DNA from: Gibbula magus
Taxonomy: Eukaryota; Mollusca; Gastropoda; Trochida; Trochidae
Direction of reading: 5' to 3'
Length of the DNA stretch: 64,000 nucleotides
NCBI GenBank assembly: GCA_936450465.1
Contig: OW388304.1
Location: 13,176,708 to 13,240,707 of the forward strand
In this document: piece after piece, positions 1 to 13,693 of the stretch
Numbering within the stretch: position 1 is the first letter of the stretch
How the letters are laid out: every line of letters begins with the position of its first letter
Notes under the pieces: model-generated
Seen by the model: only the letters and a program-made list of their open reading frames with translations
What the model was told of the DNA's origin: nothing
Database searches by the model: none
Position numbers and translations under genes: made by a program

Positions 1-786
1 CCTTACTGTATCATGGTATGTAGAAATCTATCAGCTACCTTACTGTATCATGGTATGTAGAGGTCTATCAGCTACCTTACTGTATCATGGTATGTAGAGG
101 TCTATCAGCTACCTTACTGTATCATGGTATGTAGAGATCTATCAGCTACCTTACTGTATCATGGTATGTAGAGATCTATCAGCTACCTTACTGTATCATG
201 GTATGTAGAAATCTATCAGCTACCTTACTGTATCATGGTATGTAGAGGTCTATCAGCTACCTTACTGTATGTAGAGGTCTATCAGCTACCTTACTGTATC
301 ATGGTATGTAGAGGTCTATCAGCTACCTTACTGTATCATGGTATGTAGAGGTCTATCAGCTACCTTACTGTATCATTGTATGTAGAGGTCTATCAGCTAC
401 CTTACTGTATCATGGTATGTAGAGGTCTATCAGCTACCTTACTGTATCATGGTATGTAGAGGTCTATCAGCTACCTTACTGTATCATGGTATGTAGAGGT
501 CTATCAGCTACCTTACTGTATCATGGTATGTAGAGGTCTATCAGCTACCTTACTGTATCATGGTATGTAGAGGTCTATCAGCTACCTTACTGTATCATGG
601 TATGTAGAAATCTATCAGCTACCTTACTGTATCATGGTATGTAGAGGTCTATCAGCTACCTTACTGTATCATAGTATGTAGAGGTCTATCAACTATCTTA
701 CTGTATCATGGTATGTAGAGATCTATCAGCTACCTAACTGTATCATAGTATGTAGAAATCTATCAGCTACCTTACTGTATCATGGT

Positions 787-3700
787 ATGTAGAGGTCTAT
801 CAGCTACCTTACTGTATCATGGTATGTAGAGGTCTATCAGCTACCTTACTGTATCATAGTATGTAGAGGTCTATCAACTATCTTACTGTATCATGGTATG
901 TAGAAATCTATCAGCTACCTTACTGTATCATGGTATGTAGAGGTCTATCAGCTACCTTACTGTATCATAGTATGTAGAGGTCTATCAACTATCTTACTGT
1001 ATCATGGTATGTAGAGATCTATCAACTATCTTACTGTATCATGGTATGTAGAGATCTATCAGCTACCTTACTGTATCATGGTATGTAGAAATCTATCAGC
1101 TACCTTACTGTATCATGGTATGTAGAGGTCTATCAGCTACCTTACTGTATCATAGTATGTAGAGGTCTATCAACTATCTTACTGTATCATGGTATGTAGA
1201 GGTCTATCAGCTACCTTACTGTATCATGGTATGTAGAGATCTATCAGCTACCTTACTGTATCATGGTATGTAGAAATCTATCAGCTACCTTACTGTATGT
1301 AGAGGTCTATCAGCTACCTTACTGTATCATGGTATGTAGAGGTCTATCAGCTACCTTACTGTATGTAGAGGTCTATCAGCTACCTTACTGTATCATGGTA
1401 TGTAGAGGTCTATCAGCTACCTTACTGTATGTAGAGGTCTATCAGCTACCTTACTGTATCATGGTATGTAGAGGTCTATCAGCTACCTTACTGTATCATG
1501 GTATGTAGAGGTCTATCAGCTACCTTACTGTATCATTGTATGTAGAGGTCTATCAGCTACCTTACTGTATCATGGTATGTAGAGGTCTATCAGCTACCTT
1601 ACTGTATCATGGTATGTAGAGGTCTATCAGCTACCTTACTGTATCATGGTATGTAGAGGTCTATCAGCTACCTTACTGTATCATGGTATGTAGAGGTCTA
1701 TCAGCTATCTTACTGTATGTAGAGGTCTATCAGCTACCTTACTGTATCATGGTATGTAGAGGTCTATCAGCTACCTCACTGTATGTAGAGGTCTATCAGC
1801 TACCTTACTGTATCATGGTATGTAGAGGTCTATCAGCTACCTTACTGTATCATGGTATGTAGAGGTCTATCAGCTACCTTACTGTATCATGGTATGTAGA
1901 GGTCTATCAGCTACCTTACTGTATCATGGTATGTAGAGGTCTATCAGCTACCTTACTGTATCATGGTATGTAGAGGTCTATCAGCTACCTTACTGTATCA
2001 TGGTATGTAGAGGTCTATCAGCTACCTTACTGTATCATGGTATGTAGAGGTCTATCAGCTACCTTACTGTATGTAGAGGTCTATCAGCTATCTTACTGCA
2101 TCATGGTATGTAGAGGTCTATCAGCTACCTTACTGTATCATGGTATGTAGAGGTCTATCAGCTACCTTACTGTATCATAGTATGTAGAGGTCTATCAGCT
2201 ACCTTACTGTATCATAGTATGTAGAGGTCTATCAGCTACCTTACTGTATCATGGTATGTAGAGGTCTATCAGCTACCTTACTGTATGTAGAGGTCTATCA
2301 GCTACCTTACTGTATGTAGAGGTCTATCAGCTATCTTACTGCATCATGGTATGTAGAGGTCTATCAGCTACCTTACTGTATCATGGTATGTAGAGGTCTA
2401 TCAGCTATCTTACTGTATGTAGAGGTCTATCAGCTACCTTACTGTATGTAGAGATCTATCAGCTATCTTACTGTATCATGGTATGTATAGGTCTATCAGC
2501 TACCTTACTGTATGTAGAGGTCTATCAGCTACCTTACTGTATGTAGAGGTCTATCAGCTATCTTACTGTATCATGGTATGTAGAGGTCTATCAGCTACCT
2601 TACTGTATCATGGTATGTAGAGGTCTATCAGCTACCTTACTGTATGTAGAGGTCTATCAGCTACCTTACTGTATGTAGAGGTCTATCAGCTATCTTACTG
2701 TATCATGGTATGTAGAGGTCTATCAGCTACCTTACTGTATGTAGAGGTCTATCAGCTATCTTACTGTATCATGGTATGTAGAGGTCTATCAGCTACCTTA
2801 CTGTATCATAGTATGTAGAGGTCTATCAACTATCTTACTGTATCATGGTATGTAGAAATCTATCAGCTACCTTACTGTATCATGGTATGTAGAGGTCTAT
2901 CAGCTACCTTACTGTATCATAGTATGTAGAGGTCTATCAACTATCTTACTGTATCATGGTATGTAGAGATCTATCAACTATCTTACTGTATCATGGTATG
3001 TAGAGATCTATCAGCTACCTTACTGTATCATGGTATGTAGAAATCTATCAGCTACCTTACTGTATCATGGTATGTAGAGGTCTATCAGCTACCTTACTGT
3101 ATCATAGTATGTAGAGGTCTATCAACTATCTTACTGTATCATGGTATGTAGAGGTCTATCAGCTACCTTACTGTATCATGGTATGTAGAGATCTATCAGC
3201 TACCTTACTGTATCATGGTATGTAGAAATCTATCAGCTACCTTACTGTATGTAGAGGTCTATCAGCTACCTTACTGTATCATGGTATGTAGAGGTCTATC
3301 AGCTACCTTACTGTATGTAGAGGTCTATCAGCTACCTTACTGTATCATGGTATGTAGAGGTCTATCAGCTACCTTACTGTATGTAGAGGTCTATCAGCTA
3401 CCTTACTGTATCATGGTATGTAGAGGTCTATCAGCTACCTTACTGTATCATAGTATGTAGAGGTCTATCATCTATCTTACTGTATCATGGTATGTAGAGG
3501 TCTATCAGCTACCTTACTGTATCATGGTATGTAGAGGTCTATCAGCTACCTTACTGTATCATGGTATGTAGAGGTCTATCAGCTACCTTACTGTATCATG
3601 GTATGTAGAGGTCTATCAGCTACCTTACTGTATCATGGTATGTAGAGGTCTATCAGCTACCTTACTGTATGTAGAGGTCTATCAGCTATCTTACTGTATC

Positions 3701-4690
3701 ATGGTATGTAGAGGTCTATCAGCTACCTTACTGTATGTAGAGGTCTATCAGCTACCTTACTGTATCATGGTATGTAGAGGTCTATCAGCTACCTTACTGT
3801 ATCATGGTATGTAGAGGTCTATCAGCTACCTTACTGTATCATGGTATGTAGAGGTCTATCAGCTACCTTACTGTATCATGGTATGTAGAGGTCTATCAGC
3901 TACCTTACTGTATCATGGTATGTAGAGGTCTATCAGCTACCTTACTGTATCATGGTATGTAGAGGTCTATCAGCTACCTTACTGTATCATGGTATGTAGA
4001 GGTCTATCAGCTACCTTACTGTATGTAGAGGTCTATCAGCTATCTTACTGCATCATGGTATGTAGAGGTCTATCAGCTACCTTACTGTATCATGGTATGT
4101 AGAGGTCTATCAGCTACCTTACTGTATCATAGTATGTAGAGGTCTATCAGCTACCTTACTGTATCATAGTATGTAGAGGTCTATCAGCTACCTTACTGTA
4201 TCATGGTATGTAGAGGTCTATCAGGTACCTTACTGTATGTAGAGGTCTATCAGCTACCTTACTGTATGTAGAGGTCTATCAGCTATCTTACTGCATCATG
4301 GTATGTAGAGGTCTATCAGCTACCTTACTGTATCATGGTATGTAGAGGTCTATCAGCTATCTTACTGTATGTAGAGGTCTATCAGCTACCTTACTGTATG
4401 TAGAGATCTATCAGCTATCTTACTGTATCATGGTATGTATAGGTCTATCAGCTACCTTACTGTATGTAGAGGTCTATCAGCTACCTTACTGTATGTAGAG
4501 GTCTATCAGCTATCTTACTGTATCATGGTATGTAGAGGTCTATCAGCTACCTTACTGTATCATGGTATGTAGAGGTCTATCAGCTACCTTACTGTATGTA
4601 GAGGTCTATCAGCTACCTTACTGTATGTAGAGGTCTATCAGCTATCTTACTGTATCATGGTATGTAGAGGTCTATCAGCTACCTTACTGT
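787..4690. repeat. Higher-order repeat, two tandem copies of about 1952 bp
   Basis: Marker variants in the 37-bp array recur at a constant offset of 1952 bp. The 22-codon-repeat open frame at 1263 reappears at 3215, the tcttactgca variant at 2091 reappears at 4043, and the catagtatgt unit at 855 reappears at 2807. The match begins near 787-850 and fails near 4690, so the two copies are adjacent. The length equals 41 long plus 15 short units (41x37+15x29), if no other indels occur. This indicates a recent segmental duplication within the array. Confidence 0.85.
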
Positions 4691-4904
4691 GTCATGGTAT
4701 GTAGAGGTCTATCAGCTATCTTACTGTATGTAGAGGTCTATCAGCTACCTTACTGTATGTAGAGGTCTATCAGCTATCTTACTGTATCATGGTATGTAGA
4801 GGTCTATCAGCTACCTTACTGTATCATGGTATGTAGATGTCTATCAGCTATCTTACTGTATGTAGAGGTCTATCAGCTACCTTACTGTATGTAGAGGTCT
4901 ATCA

Positions 4905-7900
4905 GCTATCTTACTGTATCATGGTATGTAGAGGTCTATCAGCTACCTTACTGTGTCATGGTATGTAGAGGTCTATCAGCTATCTTACTGTATGTAGAGG
5001 TCTATCAGCTACCTTATTGTATGTAGAGGTCTATCAGCTATCTTACTGTATCATGGTATGTAGAGGTCTATCAGCTACCTTACTGTATCATGGTATGTAG
5101 AGGTCTATCAGCTATCTTACTGTATGTAGAGGTCTATCAGCTACCTTACTGTATGTAGAGGTCTATCAGCTATCTTACTGTATCATGGTATGTAGAGGTC
5201 TATCAGCTACCTTACTGTATGTAGAGGTCTATCAGCTACCTTACTGTATGTAGAGGTCTATCAGCTATCTTACTGCATCATGGTATGTAGAGGTCTATCA
5301 GCTACCTTACTGTATCATGGTATGTAGAGGTCTATCAGCTACCTTACTGTATCATGGTGTGTAGAGGTCTATCAGCTACCTTACTGTATCATGGTATGTA
5401 AAGGTCTATCAGCTACCTTACTGTATCATAGTATGTAGAGGTCTATCAGCTACCTTACTGTACCATGGTATGTAGAGGTCCATCAGCTACCTTACTGTAT
5501 CATGGTATATAGAGGTCTATCAGCTACCTTACTGTATCATAGTATGTAGAGGTCTATCAGCTACCTTACTGTATCATGGTATGTAGAGGTCTATCAGCTA
5601 CCTTACTATATCATAGTATGTAGAGGTCTATCAGCTACCTTACTGTATAATAGTATGTAGAGGTCTATCAGCTACCTTACTGTATGTAGAGGTCTATCAG
5701 CTACCTTACTGTATCATGGTATGTAGAGGTCTATCAGCTACCTTACTGTATGTAGAGGTCTATCAGCTACCTTACTGTATCATGGTATGTAGAGGTCTAT
5801 CAGCTACCTTACTGTATCATGGTATGTAGAGGTCTATCAGCTACCTTACTGTATCATTGTATGTAGAGGTCTATCAGCTACCTTACTGTATCATGGTATG
5901 TAGAGGTCTATCAGCTACCTTACTGTATCATGGTATGTAGAGGTCTATCAGCTACCTTACTGTATCATGGTATGTAGAGGTCTATCAGCTACCTTACTGT
6001 ATCATGGTATGTAGAGGTCTATCAGCTACCTTACTGTATCATGGTATGTAGAGGTCTATCAGCTACCTTACTGTATCATGGTATGTAGAAATCTATCAGC
6101 TACCTTACTGTATCATGGTATGTAGAGGTCTATCAGCTACCTTACTGTATCATAGTATGTAGAGGTCTATCAACTATCTTACTGTATCATGGTATGTAGA
6201 GATCTATCAGCTACCTTACTGTATCATAGTATGTAGAAATCTATCAGCTACCTTACTGTATCATGGTATGTAGAGGTCTATCAGCTACCTTACTGTATCA
6301 TAGTATGTAGAGGTCTATCAGCTACCTTACTGTATCATGGTATGTAGAGATCTATCAACTATCTTACTGTATCATGGTATGTAGAGATCTATCAGCTACC
6401 TTACTGTATCATGGTATGTAGAAATCTATCAGCTACCTTACTGTATCATGGTATGTAGAGGTCTATCAGCTACCTTACTGTATCATAGTATGTAGAGGTC
6501 TATCAACTATCTTACTGTATCATGGTATGTAGAGGTCTATCAGCTACCTTACTGTATCATGGTATGTAGAGATCTATCAGCTACCTTACTGTATCATGGT
6601 ATGTAGAGGTCTATCAGCTACCTTACTGTATCATGGTATGTAGAGGTCTATCAGCTACCTTACTGTATGTAGAGGTCTATCAGCTACCTTACTGTATCAT
6701 GGTATGTAGAGGTCTATCAGCTACCTTACTGTATGTAGAGGTCTATCAGCTACCTTACTGTATCATGGTATGTAGAGGTCTATCAGCTACCTTACTGTAT
6801 GTAGAGGTCTATCAGCTACCTTACTGTATCATGGTATGTAGAGGTCTATCAGCTACCTTACTGTATGTAGAGGTCTATCAGCTACCTTACTGTATCATGG
6901 TATGTAGAAATCTATCAGCTACCTTACTGTATCATGCTATGTAGAGGTCTATCAGCTACCTTACTGTATGTAGAGATCTATCAGCTACCTTACTGTATCA
7001 TGGTATGTAGAGATCTATCAGCTACCTTACTGTATCATGGTATGTAGAGGTCTATCAGCTATCTTACTGTATCATGGTATGTAGAGGTCTATCAGCTATC
7101 TTACTGTATCATGGTATGTAGAGGTCTATCAGCTACCTTACTGTATCATGGTATGTAGAGGTCTATCAGCTATCTTACTGTATGTAGAGGTCTATCAGCT
7201 ACCTTACTGTATGTAGAGGTCTATCAGCTATCTTACTGTATCATGGTATGTAGAGGTCTATCAGCTACCTTACTGTATCATGGTATGTAGAGGTCTATCA
7301 GCTATCTTACTGTATGTAGAGGTCTATCAGCTACCTTACTGTATGTAGAGGTCTATCAGCTATCTTACTGTATCATGGTATGTAGAGGTCTATCAGCTAC
7401 CTTACTGTATGTAGAGGTCTATCAGCTACCTTACTGTATGTAGAGGTCTATCAGCTATCTTACTGCATCGTGGTATGTAGAGGTCTATCAGCTACCTTAC
7501 TGTATCATGGTATGTAGAGGTCTATCAGCTACCTTACTGTATCATGGTGTGTAGAGGTCTATCAGCTACCTTACTGTATCATGGTATGTAAAGGTCTATC
7601 AGCTACCTTACTGTATCATAGTATGTAGAGGTCTATCAGCTACCTTACTGTACCATGGTATGTAGAGGTCCATCAGCTACCTTACTGTATCATGGTATAT
7701 AGAGGTCTATCAGCTACCTTACTGTATCATAGTATGTAGAGGTCTATCAGCTACCTTACTGTATCATGGTATGTAGAGGTCTATCAGCTACCTTACTATA
7801 TCATAGTATGTAGAGGTCTATCAGCTACCTTACTGTATAATAGTATGTAGAGGTCTATCAGCTACCTTACTGTATGTAGAGGTCTATCAGCTACCTTACT

Positions 7901-9280
7901 GTATCATGGTATGTAGAGGTCTATCAGCTACCTTACTGTATGTAGAGGTCTATCAGCTACCTTACTGTATCATGGTATGTAGAGGTCTATCAGCTACCTT
8001 ACTGTATCATGGTATGTAGAGGTCTATCAGCTACCTTACTGTATCATTGTATGTAGAGGTCTATCAGCTACCTTACTGTATCATGGTATGTAGAGGTCTA
8101 TCAGCTACCTTACTGTATCATGGTATGTAGAGGTCTATCAGCTACCTTACTGTATCATGGTATGTAGAGGTCTATCAGCTACCTTACTGTATCATGGTAT
8201 GTAGAGGTCTATCAGCTACCTTACTGTATCATGGTATGTAGAGGTCTATCAGCTACCTTACTGTATCATGGTATGTAGAGGTCTATCAGCTACCTTACTG
8301 TATCATGGTATGTAGAGGTCTATCAGCTACCTTACTGTATCATAGTATGTAGAGGTCTATCAACTATCTTACTGTATCATGGTATGTAGAGATCTATCAG
8401 CTACCTTACTGTATCATAGTATGTAGAAATCTATCAGCTACCTTACTGTATCATGGTATGTAGAGGTCTATCAGCTACCTTACTGTATCATAGTATGTAG
8501 AGGTCTATCAGCTACCTTACTGTATCATGGTATGTAGAGATCTATCAACTATCTTACTGTATCATGGTATGTAGAGATCTATCAGCTACCTTACTGTATC
8601 ATGGTATGTAGAAATCTATCAGCTACCTTACTGTATCATGGTATGTAGAGGTCTATCAGCTACCTTACTGTATCATAGTATGTAGAGGTCTATCAACTAT
8701 CTTACTGTATCATGGTATGTAGAGGTCTATCAGCTACCTTACTGTATCATGGTATGTAGAGATCTATCAGCTACCTTACTGTATCATGGTATGTAGAGGT
8801 CTATCAGCTACCTTACTGTATCATGGTATGTAGAGGTCTATCAGCTACCTTACTGTATGTAGAGGTCTATCAGCTACCTTACTGTATCATGGTATGTAGA
8901 GGTCTATCAGCTACCTTACTGTATGTAGAGGTCTATCAGCTACCTTACTGTATGTAGAGGTCTATCAGCTACCTTACTGTATGTAGAGGTCTATCAGCTA
9001 CCTTACTGTATCATGGTATGTAGAGGTCTATCAGCTACCTTACTGTATGTAGAGGTCTATCAGCTACCTTACTGTATCATGGTATGTAGAAATCTATCAG
9101 CTACCTTACTGTATCATGGTATGTAGAGGTCTATCAGCTACCTTACTGTATGTAGAGATCTATCAGCTACCTTACTGTATCATGGTATGTAGAGATCTAT
9201 CAGCTACCTTACTGTATCATGGTATGTAGAGGTCTATCAGCTATCTTACTGTATCATGGTATGTAGAGGTCTATCAGCTA
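4905..9280. repeat. Higher-order repeat, two tandem copies of about 2190 bp
   Basis: A run of rare unit variants (atcatggtgt at 5351, ccttactata at 5601, tactgtataa at 5641, a ggtccatcag unit) is repeated in the same order at 7541, 7791 and 7831, all offset by 2190 bp. Past about 8930 the offset becomes 2182, because one unit of the second copy lost the 8-bp segment. The two blocks abut near 7095. The length fits 49 long plus 13 short units. The few mismatches between copies suggest a recent event separate from the 1952-bp duplication. Confidence 0.85.
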
Positions 9281-10367
9281 CCTTACTGTATCATTGTATG
9301 TAGAGATCTATCAGCTACCTTACTGTATCATGGTATGTAGAAATCTATCAGTTACCTTACTGTATCATGGTATGTAGAAATCTATCAGCTACCTTATTGT
9401 ATCATGGTATGTAGAGGTCCATCAGCTACCTTACTGTATCATGGTATGTAGAAATCTATCAGCTACCTTACTGTATCATGGTATGTAGAGGTCTATCAGC
9501 TACCTTACTGTATGTAGAGGTCTATCAGCTACCTTACTGTATGTAGAGGTCTATCAGCTACCTTACTGTATGTAGAGGTCTATCAGCTACCTTACTGTAT
9601 GTAGAGGTCTATCAGCTACATTACTGTATCATGGTATGTAGAGATCTATCAGCTACCTTACTGTATCATGGTATGTAGAGGTCTATCAGCTACCTTACTG
9701 TATCATGGTATGTAGAGGTCTATCAGCTACCTTACTGTATCATGGTATGTAGAGGTCTATCAGCTACCTTACTGTATCATAGTATGTAGAGGTCTATCAG
9801 CTACCTTACTGTATCATAGTATGTAGAGGTCTATCAGCTACCTTACTGTATCATAGTATGTAGAGGTCTATCAGCTACCTTACTGTATCATGGTATGTAG
9901 AGGTCTATCAGCTACCTTACTGTATCATAGTATGTAGAGATCTATCAGCTACCTTACTGTATGTAGAGGTCTATCAGCTACCTTACTGTATGTAGAGGTC
10001 TATCAGCTACCTTACTGTATGTAGAGGTCTATCAGCTACCTTACTGTATCATGGTATGTAGAGGTCTATCAGCTATCTTACTGTATCATGGTATGTAGAG
10101 GTCTATCAGCTACCTTACTGTATGTAGAGGTCTATCAGCTACCTTACTGTATGTAGAGGTCTATCAGCTATCTTACTGTATCATGGTATGTAGAGGTCTA
10201 TCAGCTACATTACTGAATCATGGTATGTAGAGGTCTATCAGCTATCTTACTGTATGTAGAGGTCTATCAGCTACCTTACTGTATGTAGAGGTCTATCAGC
10301 TACCTTACTGTATCATGGTATGTAGAGGTCTATCAGCTACATTACTGTATCATGGTATGTAGAGATG

Positions 10368-12114
10368 CTATATTGACTGCAAGGCCATTGTGAATATCGC
10401 AGATTGAGACAAAATATAATACACACATTCATTCAATTCTACTCATTTTGCACGCCAGTTGAAGATTAAAATCTACAACTTGTCAACAAATTTGTGACAG
10501 TTTTAATCCAAACAAATCAAAGAACACTTTCAGGTCTATCAGCTACTTCAACTTGTTTCTAGATCACGTATATTCTGTGACGAGACTGATTTACCTGGCC
10601 AGGGAAGCTGATTTATCCTTGCTAATGAGAAACTTGTGTGACTTACCTGAAAAAAAAGGAAAACATAATCAGCCGTGATCATTTATATCCAAATTTCTAT
10701 TAATTAAATTAAAATGTTAATTTGTTAAATGCTGCAATTAAATACAATTTGAAAGACATACAGAAAAACAAATTTATTTGTCCTTCTATTTTGTTAACAA
10801 GGATTAGAAATTTATTCTAGTTATGAACTGTTGTTCATTTCAAGAAAGCAAATAAATGCATTTGTAAGATCGTGTCGTAGAAGTGGAATACATAAGAAAA
10901 TTATGATTTTTAGATTACAACTTGTTGATTGTGAACAGACAAGACATTTCAGAGCATACTTCATTATATCTCAGTGTAAGTAATTAATAAATTAAGAGTA
11001 ATTACATATCTATTTTGAAACATTGGGTCTGGTCACTAAAAAGGTATTGCTTTTTTTATAGTTGATAAGTCATCCATCATCAGAAGAGATATACTAAATA
11101 TGATAATGTCGATGATAATGACAACAATCACTTGCTGCAGACAGCCACATAACCATTAATTCTCCTCCGCATCATGCATCGTCCGAACATAGATAATGCC
11201 ATTTTCAGACAGAATAATGAAGTACCTATTTCTATAGATGCAGGAAAAGAGACAAACCAGGAAGTTTCTATTTTATTTAAAACCCAACTGATATGTAACT
11301 GCCATGCAGAGAGAATTTAATTTGTGTTTACCCATAAACAGACAAATTGTTATCAGAGTGGCTTATATGAATCTTGCTGTCGTCAGCCTGATTCAAGCTC
11401 CTAACAGGGCCTGATGTATTTAGCCTCAAAGACTTGTTGAGTTATCCAAGCTAATCACTCTTTGTACAGACTGGCCCAGAAACAGCCAACTTCTCGTTTA
11501 TCAAATTTCACTTGCCAAATTGAATTCAGTTCTAAATTTGCTGAAGAAGAGATAAGTATGCAATTCATAACACGGACACCACCACTTACGTACATACAGA
11601 AACTGGAGAGCTTGAAGTAAGAAATTACAACAAGTTGGGTTGACCGACATGATTTGTTCTCAAAATTTTACAGTTGAGGAATTGCTTTTAGACTTATCAC
11701 AATTATCATTGCTTTCTGACAGTGAACATCTAATCTTCCATAAAATGTATCGAAGCGCAATGTTACTCTTTTATTTGATTGGATATCAACAAAAAATTTA
11801 AAGATTCTTCTTCATACTTCAAAGAGTTACACCTAATTAGATAAAACATTCAAAAATCAATGCAACACTTTCCATTCGAGGTAAACTATTCACAGCTGCA
11901 CATATCCAAAGGACTAGATATTACTTCCAGACAACAACAGCCGGTACCCTTGCAGACACCCAGATTCGTACAGATGCAGCATGTGCATGATTTAGATGGA
12001 TGAGATGTTATGTTGGTATTTTTGTAATGTTTCAATTCTCATCTACTCATATTGAACATGTTCCACACTATCTGTACGAGTATAAATTTCTGTATTTTTA
12101 AAAAAAAAATTCGG
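10368..12114. other. Gene-free AT-rich stretch
   Basis: I see no coding exon, RNA gene or recognisable transposon here. The only notable item is an isolated 15-base match to the satellite unit (aggtctatcagctac) at 10532-10546, about 165 bp past the array edge. Confidence 0.6.
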
Positions 12115-12214
12115 CGGGAGTACGTCCCTTGCAGGATTCAAACCTAGACCCTCAGAGTTAGGGCACCAACTGCCAGCACTGACTGCACCAAAAGCTTACC
12201 AATTTGGCTACCGT
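12115..12214 (-). mobile_element. tRNA-related SINE fragment
   Basis: Read on the minus strand this segment carries an internal RNA polymerase III A-box-like motif (tagccaaattgg, near 12200-12211) and, about 65 bases further, a B-box-like motif (ggtttgaatcc, near 12144-12154). The layout is that of a tRNA-derived SINE head or a decayed tRNA. The 3' side ends near an A-rich run on the plus strand (12101-12109). No intact cloverleaf is evident, so a functional tRNA is unlikely. The family is not identified. Confidence 0.45.
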
Positions 12215-12226
12215 GATCACTATTAA

Positions 12227-13693
12227 CCCTTAACATGCGGGCGACGGAATTATCCGGGCGGGCTATAAGCAATTCCTAGGTGTCTGTATATGGGTCCCGG
12301 ATACAAGACTTAGAATAATTCACGGCTGTCTAAGTATACTCTATCACCCATACCGGGTCACGAGTCGATTGTGTCCGCGACCCGACCCATGAGAATGGCT
12401 GTATTTACGCATCGCGACCCGACATGAGAATAAAGCTTTGTTCAGTGTGTGGTCGGAATATCAAGCAAAATTCACACCAATTTGCGTGTGCATTGTTGAC
12501 CCGTAACGCATCGATAATTAGCTTTACAAAAGGCCAATTATGTCGGGCTTAGCCCCCGAAGCATTAATTCGCTTGAGGCTATTTTCACCCACGTGTTTGT
12601 ATTGCCTCGGGTTTGCCTCGCCCGAGACTGCTATCTGCCTCGCATCTCGCGAGACGGGGAAAAAAATCGCTAACTCGCCTTACTCCCGCACTTCATATCA
12701 TGTGAGCGAATTGTTTGTTTTCAAAAAAAAATACGGCAAAATAAAGGGGAAACAATGGACTACATTCCCATATAAAATTAGAAAATCTCAAAAAAATAAT
12801 AAAGACACAGCAAGCGCCGTGAAAAAGGTCATGTTTACACTTCATAAATTTTGAAACAATCGGCGATTTTCACAACTAACAAGGCTAAAATACTGAATGC
12901 ATTTTCATAATTTTTATATCACAATAAACCGAAAAGAATAATCTTTTATTCTATATAAAATGCGCGGATTTATTCACAGAAATAAAGATACAATTTTACC
13001 TTTCTGAGAGGCATGTGAAACCAAACGGCACACAAACTAATCAACATATTTTCATCAGTTATGGTTCGAGGTTAGCGTTTATTTGAAAAGTCAAACAACA
13101 TAACCATATTTGGGTTGACATGTGCTTATTTGTCAACTGGTTCGAGATTATGATTTCTTGGAAAAGTGCGATGAACGACCGTTTGCAATGCCGCATACAT
13201 GTTGTAAGTATTGACGATTTTATAGGTGGGAATAAAGACAAACTTTACATAGCTATAGAATTATAACCAAAGGTCGCATTCTAATAATTTTTATATCATT
13301 GTGAAGCTAGACATCTTGTCTTCAATTCCGTATATGAATGGATTTTTTTTTGTTTCGTATTTATGATGTTACGAGGCCCGAATAAAAGACAATCTTTCGA
13401 AAGTAATAGAATAAAAACGAAAAAACATAGAAAATTCATTCAAAGTTTCGAGTGTGAATTAGCCATTTGTGTACGGGTTTCGCTACTTGAATTTGTATTG
13501 AACGCCCGTATATAGTCCTTATTCGCCATGTAGATGCGGTATATTTTGTAAAAACGATACCGGAATCGCCGCCTGGAAATTCCGCCAGCAGAGCTAGTTA
13601 GTGCCAAAGCCCAAACTACTGCTGCGAGCTGCGAGCCTGTAAATTCCGCCACAGGGGCTAAAAATGGTAAAATATATATACGCAACGTAAGGG
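12227..13693. mobile_element. piggyBac-like non-autonomous element (TTAA target)
   Basis: The left end reads TTAA (12223-12226) followed by cccttaacatgcg. The right end read in reverse is TTAA (13694-13697) followed by cccttacgttgcg. The two termini match at 10 of 13 positions and begin with CCC, as piggyBac termini do. Subterminal GC-rich motifs containing ggcggaatt also recur near the right end and appear in similar form (ggcgacggaatt) near the left. The 1467-bp interior is AT-rich in the middle and shows no transposase; open frames of 104 and 135 codons within or overlapping it have no recognisable domain. The terminal match is imperfect, so the superfamily is an inference. Confidence 0.5.

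Larger units (their letters stand above)
1..10367. repeat. 37-bp / 29-bp minisatellite array (left edge outside window)
   Basis: The whole stretch is built from one 37-bp unit beginning ccttactgtatcatggtatg and ending gtctatcagcta. A second form is 29 bp long and lacks the 8 bases tcatggta, which sit between short direct repeats (gta/gtat), so it is a simple slippage or microhomology deletion. Units differ by a few recurring substitutions (gaggtc/gaaatc/gagatc, ctacc/ctatc, catgg/catag). The array starts before base 1 and stops abruptly at about 10367, where unique AT-rich sequence begins. It is not a CRISPR array because no unique spacers separate the units. It is presumably non-coding satellite DNA. 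Open frames inside it are explained by the period (37+29=66 is a multiple of 3). Confidence 0.97.

Noticed and set aside
1263..1508. 81-codon open frame (and those at 3215 and 6633)
   Set aside because: These are by-products of alternating 37- and 29-bp satellite units; no start context, domain or codon bias independent of the repeat.
1..10367. CRISPR-like regular repetition of a 37-bp unit
   Set aside because: Units are directly adjacent with no unique spacers, there are no cas genes, and the context is eukaryotic.
12540..12854. 104-codon plus-strand open frame
   Set aside because: It lies inside the GC-rich end of the transposon-like element, becomes lysine-rich low complexity, and has no supporting signals.
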